Assembly: GCA_002403855.1 (NCBI GenBank)
Contig: DHIO01000054.1
Location: forward strand, 688-30,682
DNA length: 29,995 nucleotides
Direction of reading: 5' to 3'
Source: Acidimicrobiia bacterium UBA4744
GTDB taxonomy: Bacteria; Actinomycetota; Acidimicrobiia; Spongiisociales; UBA4744
Each line of letters starts with the position of its first letter. Position 1 is the stretch's first letter. The notes beneath the pieces are model-generated. The model saw only the letters and a program-made list of their open reading frames with translations. It did no database searches and was not told the origin of the DNA. Positions 7,084 to 13,619 of this stretch are shown piece after piece. The translations under genes and the position numbers were made by a program.

Positions 7084-9408
7084 CTACCCATTCGGCGCCC
7101 CCAGAACCCTCAATGCCCGGAGGACCCGTTCGGGGGTGAAGGGGGTGGCCTTGAGGCGAACCCCGATCGCGTCGTGGACGGCATTGGCGATGGTCGGAAT
7201 AGGAGCATTGATGCCGATCTCGGCGATCGACTTTGCTCCCATCGGGCCGGTCGGTTCGTAGGAATCGACCAGGATGACGTCGATGTCGGGGAGATCGGGA
7301 GCTGCCGGGATCTTGTAATCGAAGAAGGACGGGTTGCGTATACGGCCGTGGGGACTGAAAGTCATCTCCTCGGTCAACGCGTAGCCGATCCCGTTGGCGA
7401 TGGCTCCTTCGACCTGCCCTGCGGCGGCGTGAGGATGGATCGCCACTCCGCAGTCGACGGCGGCGACGTAGTCGACGACCTTGATGCGCCCCGTTTCGGT
7501 CTCGACCGCCACCTCGGCGAAGCTGGCCAGGAACGGAGGGGGAGACTGGTCTCCGACGTACGACGCGGTTGCCCCGATCTGAAGCTGATCGGTCCCGTAG
7601 AACGCTCGCAGGCAGACGTCGGCCAGGTCCACCGTGCGGCCGTTGGGAGCGATCACCTGCTCATCGGCCAGGCGCAGGTGGCTCGCATCCGAGGACAACA
7701 TCGCAGCCGCTACTTCGAGGATCTGGCGACGGGTGGACTCGGCTGCCCGCCGGACGGCGTTACCCGACACGTAGGTCGTTGAGGAGGCGTAAGCGCCGAC
7801 GTCGAAGGGCGTCATGTCGGTGTCGCTCGAGTAGACGATCATCTTCTCGAGCGGAACTCCCAGCACTTCGGCGGCGATCTGACCCAGGATGGTGTCGGAC
7901 CCGGTGCCCAGATCGGTGGCGCCGACCAGCAGATTGAAGGAACCATCGTCGTTCATCTTGATGGTGGCAGCTCCCATGTCGATGGCCGGAATGCCCGACC
8001 CTTGCATGTGGATCGACATTCCCACGCCGTGGGCCCACGACCCGTCGCGCCGGCGGAGGCCACGCTTTGCTCGCCAGCCGATCCGATCGGCTCCCACCCG
8101 GAGACACTCTTCGAGGGCACAGCTTCCAATGGTCTGCTCGACGCCCTTACGGCCTTCGCCGATCTCCTCAAAGATCGGGGAGGTCTCACCGGCCCGTATG
8201 TGGTTCCGCAGCCGCAGGTCTACGGGATCGATGCCGAGCTGCTCGGCCAGCTCGTCCATGGCAGTTTCGAGGGCGAAGTACCCCTGGGTCGCTCCATACC
8301 CCCGGTAGGCGCCGCCCACCGGAAGGTTGGTGTAGACGGCCTTGCCGTCGAAGCGCACGTGGGGCGCCTTGTTGTAGAGCGGCAGGGTCTTCGAACCGGC
8401 GTTGGAGAGCACGGTGAGCCCGTGGGTCCCGTATGCGCCCGTATTCGAAATGGCCTCCATGGACACGGCTCCCAGGCGTCCATCCGTATCAGCGCCCAGC
8501 TTCACTCCGACTCGCATCGGGTGCCGGGTCCGGGATGCATAGAACTCTTCGGGACGGGTCAGCTCGACCCGAACCGGCCGTTCGGTGCGGAGGGTGACGA
8601 GGGCGGCGACGTCTTCGAGGAGGACTTCTTGTTTGACTCCGAACCCTCCGCCGACCCGGGGTTTGATGACCCTCACCCGGGCGATCGGGAGGTCGAGGAG
8701 CCGGGCGACGATCCTCCGGACGTGAAACGGTACCTGGGTGGAGGTGAGCAGCACGAGCCGCTGATCGTTGTCGAGGTACGACTGCACGACGTGCGGCTCC
8801 AGCGGAGTGTGCTGCGCATACGGGGTTTCGCACACCGTCTCCACCACTGCCGCAGACTCGGCGAGCCCGGTCTCCGGATCACCGACCTCCACCAGGACCT
8901 CTGCGACGATGTTGCGGCTCGGGTCGCGAACCCCGGTGGCGTCGGTTTCGTCGTGAATGACCGGGGCGCCGGCCGCTACCGCCTCGTCGATCGACAGCAC
9001 GGCGGGGAGCGCCTCGTATTGCACATCGATGAGTTGGACGGCCCTGGCCGCGATGCTCGGACTTTTGGCCGCCACTGCTGCCACCCGGTCGCCGACGAAC
9101 CGAACCTTGGTGTCGAACATGCGAGCGTCATAGGGGGAGGGCTCTGGATATCCCTGACCGGCAGTGGTGAACCGGCGAAGCGGCGTGTTCTCGTGGGTGA
9201 GCACCACGGCAACGCCGGGAAGGGCCTCCGCCCGGTGTGTGGCGATGGCTGTGATTCGGGCGTGGGCGTGAGGGCTGTACAGGAACTTCACGTGGAGGCA
9301 GTCGGGGAAGTCCACGTCGCCGGCGAACACTGGTTTGCCGGTCACCAGCGAGTAGCCATCGACCTTCCGCTCGTTCAGTCCGACGACGTTCCGGGGGGTA
9401 TCAGTCAT
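7084..9408 (-). CDS. Molybdenum hydroxylase large subunit (xanthine dehydrogenase/CoxL superfamily)
   Basis: A 774-residue molybdopterin-cytosine-dinucleotide-binding subunit of the xanthine dehydrogenase superfamily. Visible motifs are VGGGFGVK (253-257 core), GGAYRGYGATQG (367-373 core) and GAKSIAE, whose Glu730 aligns with the catalytic base. The active-site loop AYRGYGA differs from the AYRCSFR of true CO dehydrogenase, so this is not form I CoxL. It resembles hydroxylases acting on purines, nicotinate or similar heterocycles and aldehydes. The substrate is unknown. Start: ATG 9408 with GGAGGT seven bases upstream, overlapping the end of the small-subunit gene by 8 nt. Gene order on the minus strand is FAD, Fe-S, Mo subunit. 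No cofactor-insertion genes (xdhC/coxF, mobA-like) are nearby. Confidence 0.92.
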   Translation of the reverse strand: MTDTPRNVVGLNERKVDGYSLVTGKPVFAGDVDFPDCLHVKFLYSPHAHARITAIATHRAEALPGVAVVLTHENTPLRRFTTAGQGYPEPSPYDARMFDTKVRFVGDRVAAVAAKSPSIAARAVQLIDVQYEALPAVLSIDEAVAAGAPVIHDETDATGVRDPSRNIVAEVLVEVGDPETGLAESAAVVETVCETPYAQHTPLEPHVVQSYLDNDQRLVLLTSTQVPFHVRRIVARLLDLPIARVRVIKPRVGGGFGVKQEVLLEDVAALVTLRTERPVRVELTRPEEFYASRTRHPMRVGVKLGADTDGRLGAVSMEAISNTGAYGTHGLTVLSNAGSKTLPLYNKAPHVRFDGKAVYTNLPVGGAYRGYGATQGYFALETAMDELAEQLGIDPVDLRLRNHIRAGETSPIFEEIGEGRKGVEQTIGSCALEECLRVGADRIGWRAKRGLRRRDGSWAHGVGMSIHMQGSGIPAIDMGAATIKMNDDGSFNLLVGATDLGTGSDTILGQIAAEVLGVPLEKMIVYSSDTDMTPFDVGAYASSTTYVSGNAVRRAAESTRRQILEVAAAMLSSDASHLRLADEQVIAPNGRTVDLADVCLRAFYGTDQLQIGATASYVGDQSPPPFLASFAEVAVETETGRIKVVDYVAAVDCGVAIHPHAAAGQVEGAIANGIGYALTEEMTFSPHGRIRNPSFFDYKIPAAPDLPDIDVILVDSYEPTGPMGAKSIAEIGINAPIPTIANAVHDAIGVRLKATPFTPERVLRALRVLGAPNG

Positions 9409-9868
9409 GGTCGTCGACCTCCGCATGTGCCATCCGAACGGCGGCAATCTGTTTGACGTAGCCGGTGCACCGGCACAGGTTGCCGGCCAGTCCGGCACGG
9501 ATCTCCTCGTCGGTTGGATGGGGGTTCCGGGAGAGGAGATCGACTGCGGCCATGATCATGCCCGGAGTGCAGAAGCCGCATTGCACGCCACCCGAATCCA
9601 GGGAGGCCGACTGGAGGTCGTGGAGCCGTCCCTCGACCTCCAGACCCTCGACCGTCGTAACCGAACAGCCGTCACAGGCGACGGCCAGCAGCATGCAGGC
9701 GTTCACCGCCCGGCCGTTCAAGAGAACGGCGCACGTTCCACAGTCACCGGTATCGCAGCCAAGCTTGACGCTCTTGCACCCCGCCCGGCGGAGGAGTTCG
9801 AGCAGGGTTTCGCCGGGTGCCACCTCGACGGCTCGTCCTTGGCCGTTGATGGTGAGGGTGATGCTCAT
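9401..9868 (-). CDS. Molybdenum hydroxylase small subunit, two [2Fe-2S] clusters
   Basis: A 155-residue CoxS/XdhC-type iron-sulfur subunit. The N-terminal plant-ferredoxin-type cluster uses Cys38, Cys43, Cys46 and Cys58 (GCDTGDCGTCAVLLNG). The C-terminal four-helix domain cluster uses Cys97, Cys100, Cys132 and Cys134 (QCGFCTPG and LCRCTGY). It passes electrons from the molybdenum centre to FAD. The ATG at 9868 overlaps the stop of the FAD-subunit gene as ATGA and has GGAGGCGTC upstream; an ATG 12 codons earlier lies inside the previous gene and is unlikely. Its stop lies inside the start of the large-subunit gene, so the three subunits are tightly coupled. Length is typical. Confidence 0.95.
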   Translation of the reverse strand: MSITLTINGQGRAVEVAPGETLLELLRRAGCKSVKLGCDTGDCGTCAVLLNGRAVNACMLLAVACDGCSVTTVEGLEVEGRLHDLQSASLDSGGVQCGFCTPGMIMAAVDLLSRNPHPTDEEIRAGLAGNLCRCTGYVKQIAAVRMAHAEVDDHD

Positions 9869-10716
9869 GACGCCTCCAGGCTCCTGACGATCCGCGTGAG
9901 GCACCGGCGGATTCCTACTTCAACGAGATGGGTGCGATAGGTAGCCGACGCCCGGCGGTCATCGCCGGTGGTGACATCGGTCGCGCCGAGGCGGGCGGCT
10001 TCTGCGATCACTCGCTGGTCGAGTTTCTTCCCCTCCAAGTACCCTGCAACGCTCGTTGCGTCTACCGCCGGGCGCGGGGTGGCACCCACGTAGATGCGAG
10101 CTGTTGTGCACGTCCCCCGATCGGCGGATACCCACACGGCGCAGTTGAGCAGGGCGATGTCGACCGCAGAACGTGTGAACTTCTCGAACGCCGCCGCCAC
10201 CCCTACCCCGTAACTCGGCACGACGACTTCGAGCAGTATGTCGTCCGGGCGGTGACCGGGCCGCTCGTAGAAGCTGCTGAGGGCAGCATGGTGTTCGGTG
10301 CCGTCGAAGTGACGGATAGTTGCTCCCAGGGCGAGAAACAGAGGAACCAGGTCGGACCAGGGCTGGCGACGGACGAGATTGCCTCCCAGCGTTGCGGCGT
10401 TGCGCAGCATGGGCGAGCCGACGGTGCGGAGTACGCCGGGGATCAGACCTCCCAGGTAGGTGGCGAGTGCCGGATGCTCCAGGACATCGGTGAGGGTGGT
10501 CATCGCTCCGATGGCGATGCGGGTGTCGCCCACTTCGACGTAGGCGAGATTCAGGCCGGACAGATCGACGAGGGTGGTGATCTCGTCACCACCGTGGAGA
10601 ACCAGATCCGTGCCGGCGGCCATGAGCCGTGCCCCCGGTCCCGAGGTTCGGATCAGGTCGACGGCCAATTGCAGGTCGACGGGTCGGTGGTAGCTCTCCA
10701 GCCCGGTCAGTGGCAT
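9865..10716 (-). CDS. Molybdenum hydroxylase FAD-binding subunit (CoxM/XdhB type)
   Basis: A 283-residue FAD-binding medium subunit. The FAD contacts AAGTDLVLHGG (near residue 33) and TVGSPMLRNAATLGGNLVRR (near residue 112) are both clear, followed by the C-terminal CO-dehydrogenase flavoprotein domain. It hands electrons from the [2Fe-2S] subunit to an acceptor. The ATG at 10716 has AGGAAG upstream. It is first in the three-gene unit and ends inside the next start (ATGA). A stem-loop at 10739-10757 lies just ahead of it, between it and the small membrane protein gene. Confidence 0.93.
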   Translation of the reverse strand: MPLTGLESYHRPVDLQLAVDLIRTSGPGARLMAAGTDLVLHGGDEITTLVDLSGLNLAYVEVGDTRIAIGAMTTLTDVLEHPALATYLGGLIPGVLRTVGSPMLRNAATLGGNLVRRQPWSDLVPLFLALGATIRHFDGTEHHAALSSFYERPGHRPDDILLEVVVPSYGVGVAAAFEKFTRSAVDIALLNCAVWVSADRGTCTTARIYVGATPRPAVDATSVAGYLEGKKLDQRVIAEAARLGATDVTTGDDRRASATYRTHLVEVGIRRCLTRIVRSLEAS

Positions 10717-10738
10717 GAGTCTTCCTCGAGGTCTGGGA

Positions 10739-10757
10739 CCGGCAGCCCCTCTGCCGG
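10739..10757. other. GC-rich stem-loop upstream of the hydroxylase operon
   Basis: CCGGCAG-CCCCT-CTGCCGG forms a perfect 7-bp stem with a 5-nt loop. It lies 22 nt upstream of the FAD-subunit start in the 110-nt gap after the small membrane protein gene. It could end the upstream transcript or shape the hydroxylase leader. There is no T-run on the minus strand. Confidence 0.35.
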
Positions 10758-10826
10758 CCGCTGCGTTGTCAGTTTCCTGCCGGATTGGTCGAGGCCGGGT
10801 GGCCGCCCCGGACGTCTAACGTGAGA

Positions 10827-11102
10827 TCACGCGGTGTGCGCATTGGTCGGTCCCGACCGGTGGGTAGCCGAAGCGAGAGCTTTGACAATGCCGTACACGA
10901 GAATCGCCAGGCGGGATACGACGATGAAGCCCAGCATCCCGACGGCTCCCCACAGAGCAATGGTGCCCACCACGTTGCACGCCTTTTCGGCTCCGCATAT
11001 GTCGAGTATCCCGAATATCCCCAGCAGCGCCAGGAAGAGCAGGCCGATGATCAGCGGGATGAGAACGGTCGCTTTCCACAACCAGTCGCGAGCCTTTGTC
11101 AT
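10827..11102 (-). CDS. Small membrane protein, two predicted spans, unknown function
   Basis: A 91-residue protein I do not recognise. Two hydrophobic segments (about residues 12-31 and 43-67) flank a short loop containing CGAEKAC, two cysteines four residues apart that could form a disulfide if the loop faces outside. The C-terminal tail is polar. The ATG at 11102 was chosen because GAGGAGGTG lies directly upstream; the longer open frame begins inside the Hsp20 gene and is not credible. It lies 20 nt after the Hsp20 stop on the same strand, so the two are probably co-transcribed. A membrane-stress role is a guess from that position only. Confidence 0.7.
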   Translation of the reverse strand: MTKARDWLWKATVLIPLIIGLLFLALLGIFGILDICGAEKACNVVGTIALWGAVGMLGFIVVSRLAILVYGIVKALASATHRSGPTNAHTA

Positions 11103-11122
11103 CAGCACCTCCTCTTCTCGTT

Positions 11123-11587
11123 TCAGATCCCAGTCCGTTCCGTGATTCGTATCGGAATCTGGTGGCGTTCGTGTTCTGCCACCGAAACCTCGGGCACGGG
11201 TATCCGGATGGTCAGCGTGCCGTTTTCGTAGCGAGCACTGATCTCCTCGGACTTCACACCGTCCGGCAGCATGACACTGCGGTGGAAGCATCCGCAGCGG
11301 CGTTCGTGGATGTAGCGGTCCGCCTCTTTGATGGGCCGCGACTCACAGCGCTCTCCTTCGATCCGAAGGACGTTGTCGACGAGGTCGATGTGGAGGTCGC
11401 GGTACGGATCCATCCCGGGTAGATCGATTTCGACCACCAGGGTCGAGCCCTCCCGGGAGATGTCGGTATCCGGTCGCCAGCCGAATCCTTCCAGCCAGGG
11501 CCGTGCACCGAAGTGGTCGAGCAGAGTGTGCATCTCTTGCTCGAGTTCCGTGAATGCGCTGAATGGCGCCCATTTCGTGATCGTCAC
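11123..11587 (-). CDS. Small heat-shock protein (Hsp20/alpha-crystallin), copy 2
   Basis: A 154-residue holdase chaperone paralogous to the gene at 3138-3599. The N-terminal arm KWAPFSAFTELEQ is identical to copy 1. The alpha-crystallin domain carries TDISREGSTLVVEIDLPG and the conserved NGTLTIRIP motif. It differs from copy 1 in having two Cys near the middle (RRCGCFHRS) where copy 1 has RRYGSFQRS, and a C-terminal extension of IPIRITERTGI, whose Ile-Pro-Ile fits the IxI oligomerisation motif. The start is GTG at 11587 with GAGGAGG seven bases upstream; the open frame reaches back 24 codons without a ribosome site. A small membrane protein gene follows in the same direction. Confidence 0.95.
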   Translation of the reverse strand: MTITKWAPFSAFTELEQEMHTLLDHFGARPWLEGFGWRPDTDISREGSTLVVEIDLPGMDPYRDLHIDLVDNVLRIEGERCESRPIKEADRYIHERRCGCFHRSVMLPDGVKSEEISARYENGTLTIRIPVPEVSVAEHERHQIPIRITERTGI

Positions 11588-11689
11588 GGCCGTGCCTCCT
11601 CTCTCGAGCACTTCTAGATGTATCACGCCAGGATCACACGGCGATTCGAGCCGTCTCAACAGAGTTTCAACGATGGAAGTGCCGGCCGG

Positions 11690-12373
11690 TCAGGGCACGA
11701 AGCGGTAGCCCGCCCCGCGCATCGTCTGGATCCAGCGGGGGTTTCCCGGATCACGCTCGACTTTGCGCCTCAGCCGGTGGATGTGCTCACTGACGGTGGC
11801 GGCCGTCTGCCACTCGCTGGACGACCCCCACACGCGGTCGAGGAGCATCTCCCGGGAGAAAACCTGGCGAGGTGAGGAGGCCAGGAAGGCGAGCAGGTCG
11901 AATTCGAGCGAGGTCAGGTCCACCAGCTCACCGTCGATGACCACGTCCCGGCAGGTCAGGTCGAGACGCAAACCATCGAACTCCAGGGTGTCACACGGGC
12001 ACACGTGTTCCGTACGGCGGAGCACTGCGTGGGCGCGGGCCAGCAGCTCACGAGGGGAAAAGGGCTTGGCCAGGTAGTCGTCGGCTCCCATTTCCAAACC
12101 AACGATCCGATCAACTTCCGAGCCCTTGCTGCTCACCACGATCGTCGGGATGCGCCCCTGGTCCTGGAGACGGCGGAGCACCTCGAGGCCCGGCATGCCG
12201 GGAAGCACGACTTCGAGGATGACCAGATCGGGGTGGTGCTCGGGAATCATCGCCAGCAGCGCCTCACCGTCACCGGTCGGTGTCACCCGGAATCCCTCCT
12301 CTTCGAGGAGAGCGCGGATGGTGCGGCGAACCTCGGGATCGTCGTCCAGCACCACCACGTGCCGGGTTCTCAT
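11690..12373 (-). CDS. OmpR/PhoB-type response regulator with Glu at the phospho-acceptor site
   Basis: A 227-residue two-domain DNA-binding regulator. The receiver has the acidic pair (LDDDP, Asp10-Asp11), the Ser81-Ser82 switch position and Lys103 in AKPF. The site that should be the phosphorylated Asp is Glu54 (VILEVVLPGMPG, codon GAA). The C-terminal winged-helix effector has LTSLEFDLLAFLA, VWGSS and VSEHIHRLRRKVERD, ending in the usual GAGYRF. Asp-to-Glu changes often mimic phosphorylation, so it may be constitutively active; that is inference. No histidine kinase is adjacent. It is divergent from the dsrE-hdr operon, with a TTGA direct repeat between. Start: ATG 12373 aligns best with the family; ATGs at 12391 and 12394 are alternatives and none has a strong ribosome site. 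Confidence 0.9.
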   Translation of the reverse strand: MRTRHVVVLDDDPEVRRTIRALLEEEGFRVTPTGDGEALLAMIPEHHPDLVILEVVLPGMPGLEVLRRLQDQGRIPTIVVSSKGSEVDRIVGLEMGADDYLAKPFSPRELLARAHAVLRRTEHVCPCDTLEFDGLRLDLTCRDVVIDGELVDLTSLEFDLLAFLASSPRQVFSREMLLDRVWGSSSEWQTAATVSEHIHRLRRKVERDPGNPRWIQTMRGAGYRFVP

Positions 12374-12406
12374 CGATATTCCGGTCGTCATCATGCCCGC
12401 TGCTAG

Positions 12407-12421
12407 TTGAAACTCAATTGA
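12407..12421. promoter_or_regulatory. Candidate operator between the response regulator and dsrE-hdr operon
   Basis: TTGAAACTCAATTGA holds two direct TTGA copies (12407 and 12418) 11 bp apart, the spacing used by OmpR/PhoB-family dimers. It also contains the palindrome TCAATTGA and the inverted repeat TTGA-AAC-TCAA. It is an AT-rich patch in a GC-rich divergent promoter region, 34 nt upstream of the regulator start and about 120 nt upstream of dsrE. Binding by the adjacent regulator is inferred. Confidence 0.35.
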
Positions 12422-12539
12422 TGATAGGTCGAACGGCATGTGACATCGATGCAGCAGTCTCGAAGTCACCAACAAGAGGCTTCACGTACAGCGAGACCGA
12501 AAGGCGAGCAGCCGGAGGTCTCCCCGGAAAGGAGTTGGC

Positions 12540-12896
12540 ATGTCGAAGATGGTGGTGTTCTGCGGATCGGACGAACCCCAGAGGGCCTTCCCGCCGTTCA
12601 TGTTGGGATCGGGAGCGCTCGCGCTGGACATGGAACTCGTCCTGTTCTTCACCATGAACGGGCTGAACATCGTGCGGAAGGACGGCGCCGATGTCATCAA
12701 ACTCGATGGAGCACCCAAGACGCTGCCCGAGTTCATTGAGACCGTCAAGGAGGGAGGGGCCAAGCTCGTTGCCTGCTCGGCGGCTTTCCCGATCGTCGAG
12801 TGCAGCGAAGAGGATCTGATCGACGGCGTCGAGTGCAGCGGTGTGGCCACCTTCGTGGCCGAGGCCGAGGAAGCCGACGTAGTACTCACGTTTTGA
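12540..12896 (+). CDS. DsrE/DsrF-like sulfur-carrier family protein
   Basis: A 118-residue cytoplasmic protein of the DsrE-like (DsrE2/DrsE_2) fold. It opens with MVVFCGSDE, followed by the ALALDMELVLFFTMNG segment typical of the family. The conserved Cys region is VACSAAFPIVECSEEDL, with Cys79 at the usual position and an extra Cys88; Cys8 and Cys99 are also present. Members bind or relay sulfane sulfur, commonly with TusA. The ATG at 12540 has AAGGAG at five bases. It is the first gene of the operon and lies 26 nt before tusA, matching the dsrE-tusA pairing seen in sulfur-oxidation and sulfur-transfer loci. Whether it carries sulfur here depends on the reactivity of Cys79, which cannot be judged from sequence. 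Confidence 0.85.
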   Translation: MSKMVVFCGSDEPQRAFPPFMLGSGALALDMELVLFFTMNGLNIVRKDGADVIKLDGAPKTLPEFIETVKEGGAKLVACSAAFPIVECSEEDLIDGVECSGVATFVAEAEEADVVLTF

Positions 12897-12925
12897 ATGG
12901 CAGGGATGAAGAGTCAGGAGACATG

Positions 12926-13180
12926 ATGACTGTTGAAGAACTCACCCAACTCCCCTCAGACAAGCAGATCGATGCCCGCGGCGTGGCTTGCCCCGGCCCG
13001 CTTCTCGAAGCAAAACGAGGGATGACGTCGGTTCCGGTAGGAGGCGTGATGGAGGTGCTCTCGTCCGATGCGAGCACCAACAACGATCTGCCGCGCTGGG
13101 CGGCCAAGATCGGTCATGAGCATCTCGGGACAATCACCGAGCCTGGGTACTGGCGGATCTTTCTCAAACGAGCGAAATGA
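12926..13180 (+). CDS. tusA: TusA family sulfur-transfer protein
   Basis: An 84-residue TusA/SirA-like protein. The diagnostic DARGVACPGPLLEAK motif places the sulfur-accepting Cys22 in the canonical CPGP sequence. TusA proteins hold a persulfide and hand sulfur to partners for tRNA thiolation, molybdenum cofactor formation or, in sulfur oxidisers, to DsrE/DsrC/Hdr systems. AGGAG at 12916-12920 gives a 5-nt spacing to the ATG at 12926 and only 2 nt to the adjacent ATG at 12923, so I prefer 12926. The stop overlaps the next start (ATGA). Its position between dsrE and mvhD-hdrA supports a role as a sulfur carrier for the Hdr-like complex. Confidence 0.93.
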   Translation: MTVEELTQLPSDKQIDARGVACPGPLLEAKRGMTSVPVGGVMEVLSSDASTNNDLPRWAAKIGHEHLGTITEPGYWRIFLKRAK

Positions 13181-13617
13181 TCACCCAGACGAAAGACCGT
13201 CCGGAGGAGGTCGGGATTCAGCCGCACATTCTGGTGTTCTCGACCTCCACCATCTCCGACATCGGGATCGACCTGGCGGGCAGTAGCCACCTGCACTACT
13301 CACCCACCGTGGTGTTCATCCCCGTTTCCTGTTCGAGCGGGATACGGCCGGAGTGGATTCTGTATGCACTAGGTCGAGGATTCGATGGAGTGTTCATCGC
13401 CGCCGACGGCACCGATTGTCCCTTCCTGGCCGACTGCACGGATCGGACCGCCCGGATCGTCGGCCGGGCACAAGACCTGATGCGCGAACAGGGAATCGCC
13501 CCCGAGCGACTGAAGATGGCGGCGATCTGCTCGGTCTGTGCAGAGCCCTTTGCCCGTCACATGCACCAGTTTGCGGAGTCGCTCATCGCGCTCGGATCCG
13601 AGAGTAGGGCTGGTTGA
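13177..13617 (+). CDS. MvhD-like (FlpD family) electron-transfer protein
   Basis: A 146-residue protein of the MvhD/FlpD family, the small [2Fe-2S] subunit that links an electron donor to HdrA in methanogens and in many bacterial Hdr complexes. Family features are the opening HILVFSTST strand, DLAGSSHLHYSP, VSCSSGIRPEWILYALGRGFDGVFIA and a Cys-containing DGTDCPFLADC. Canonical members begin with a CxxC pair and use CHxGDCH. Here the first pair is STST and the first Cys of the second motif is Asp. Cysteines present are 52, 81, 87, 118 and 121, the last two in a C-terminal CSVC. The cluster may therefore be shifted or altered. It overlaps tusA (ATGA), and its stop overlaps the start region of hdrA. 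Confidence 0.8.
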   Translation: MITQTKDRPEEVGIQPHILVFSTSTISDIGIDLAGSSHLHYSPTVVFIPVSCSSGIRPEWILYALGRGFDGVFIAADGTDCPFLADCTDRTARIVGRAQDLMREQGIAPERLKMAAICSVCAEPFARHMHQFAESLIALGSESRAG

Positions 13618-13619
13618 AC

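Noticed and set aside
8002..9456. 484-codon plus-strand open frame
   Set aside because: Antisense to the molybdenum hydroxylase large subunit; low-complexity composition and no recognisable domain.
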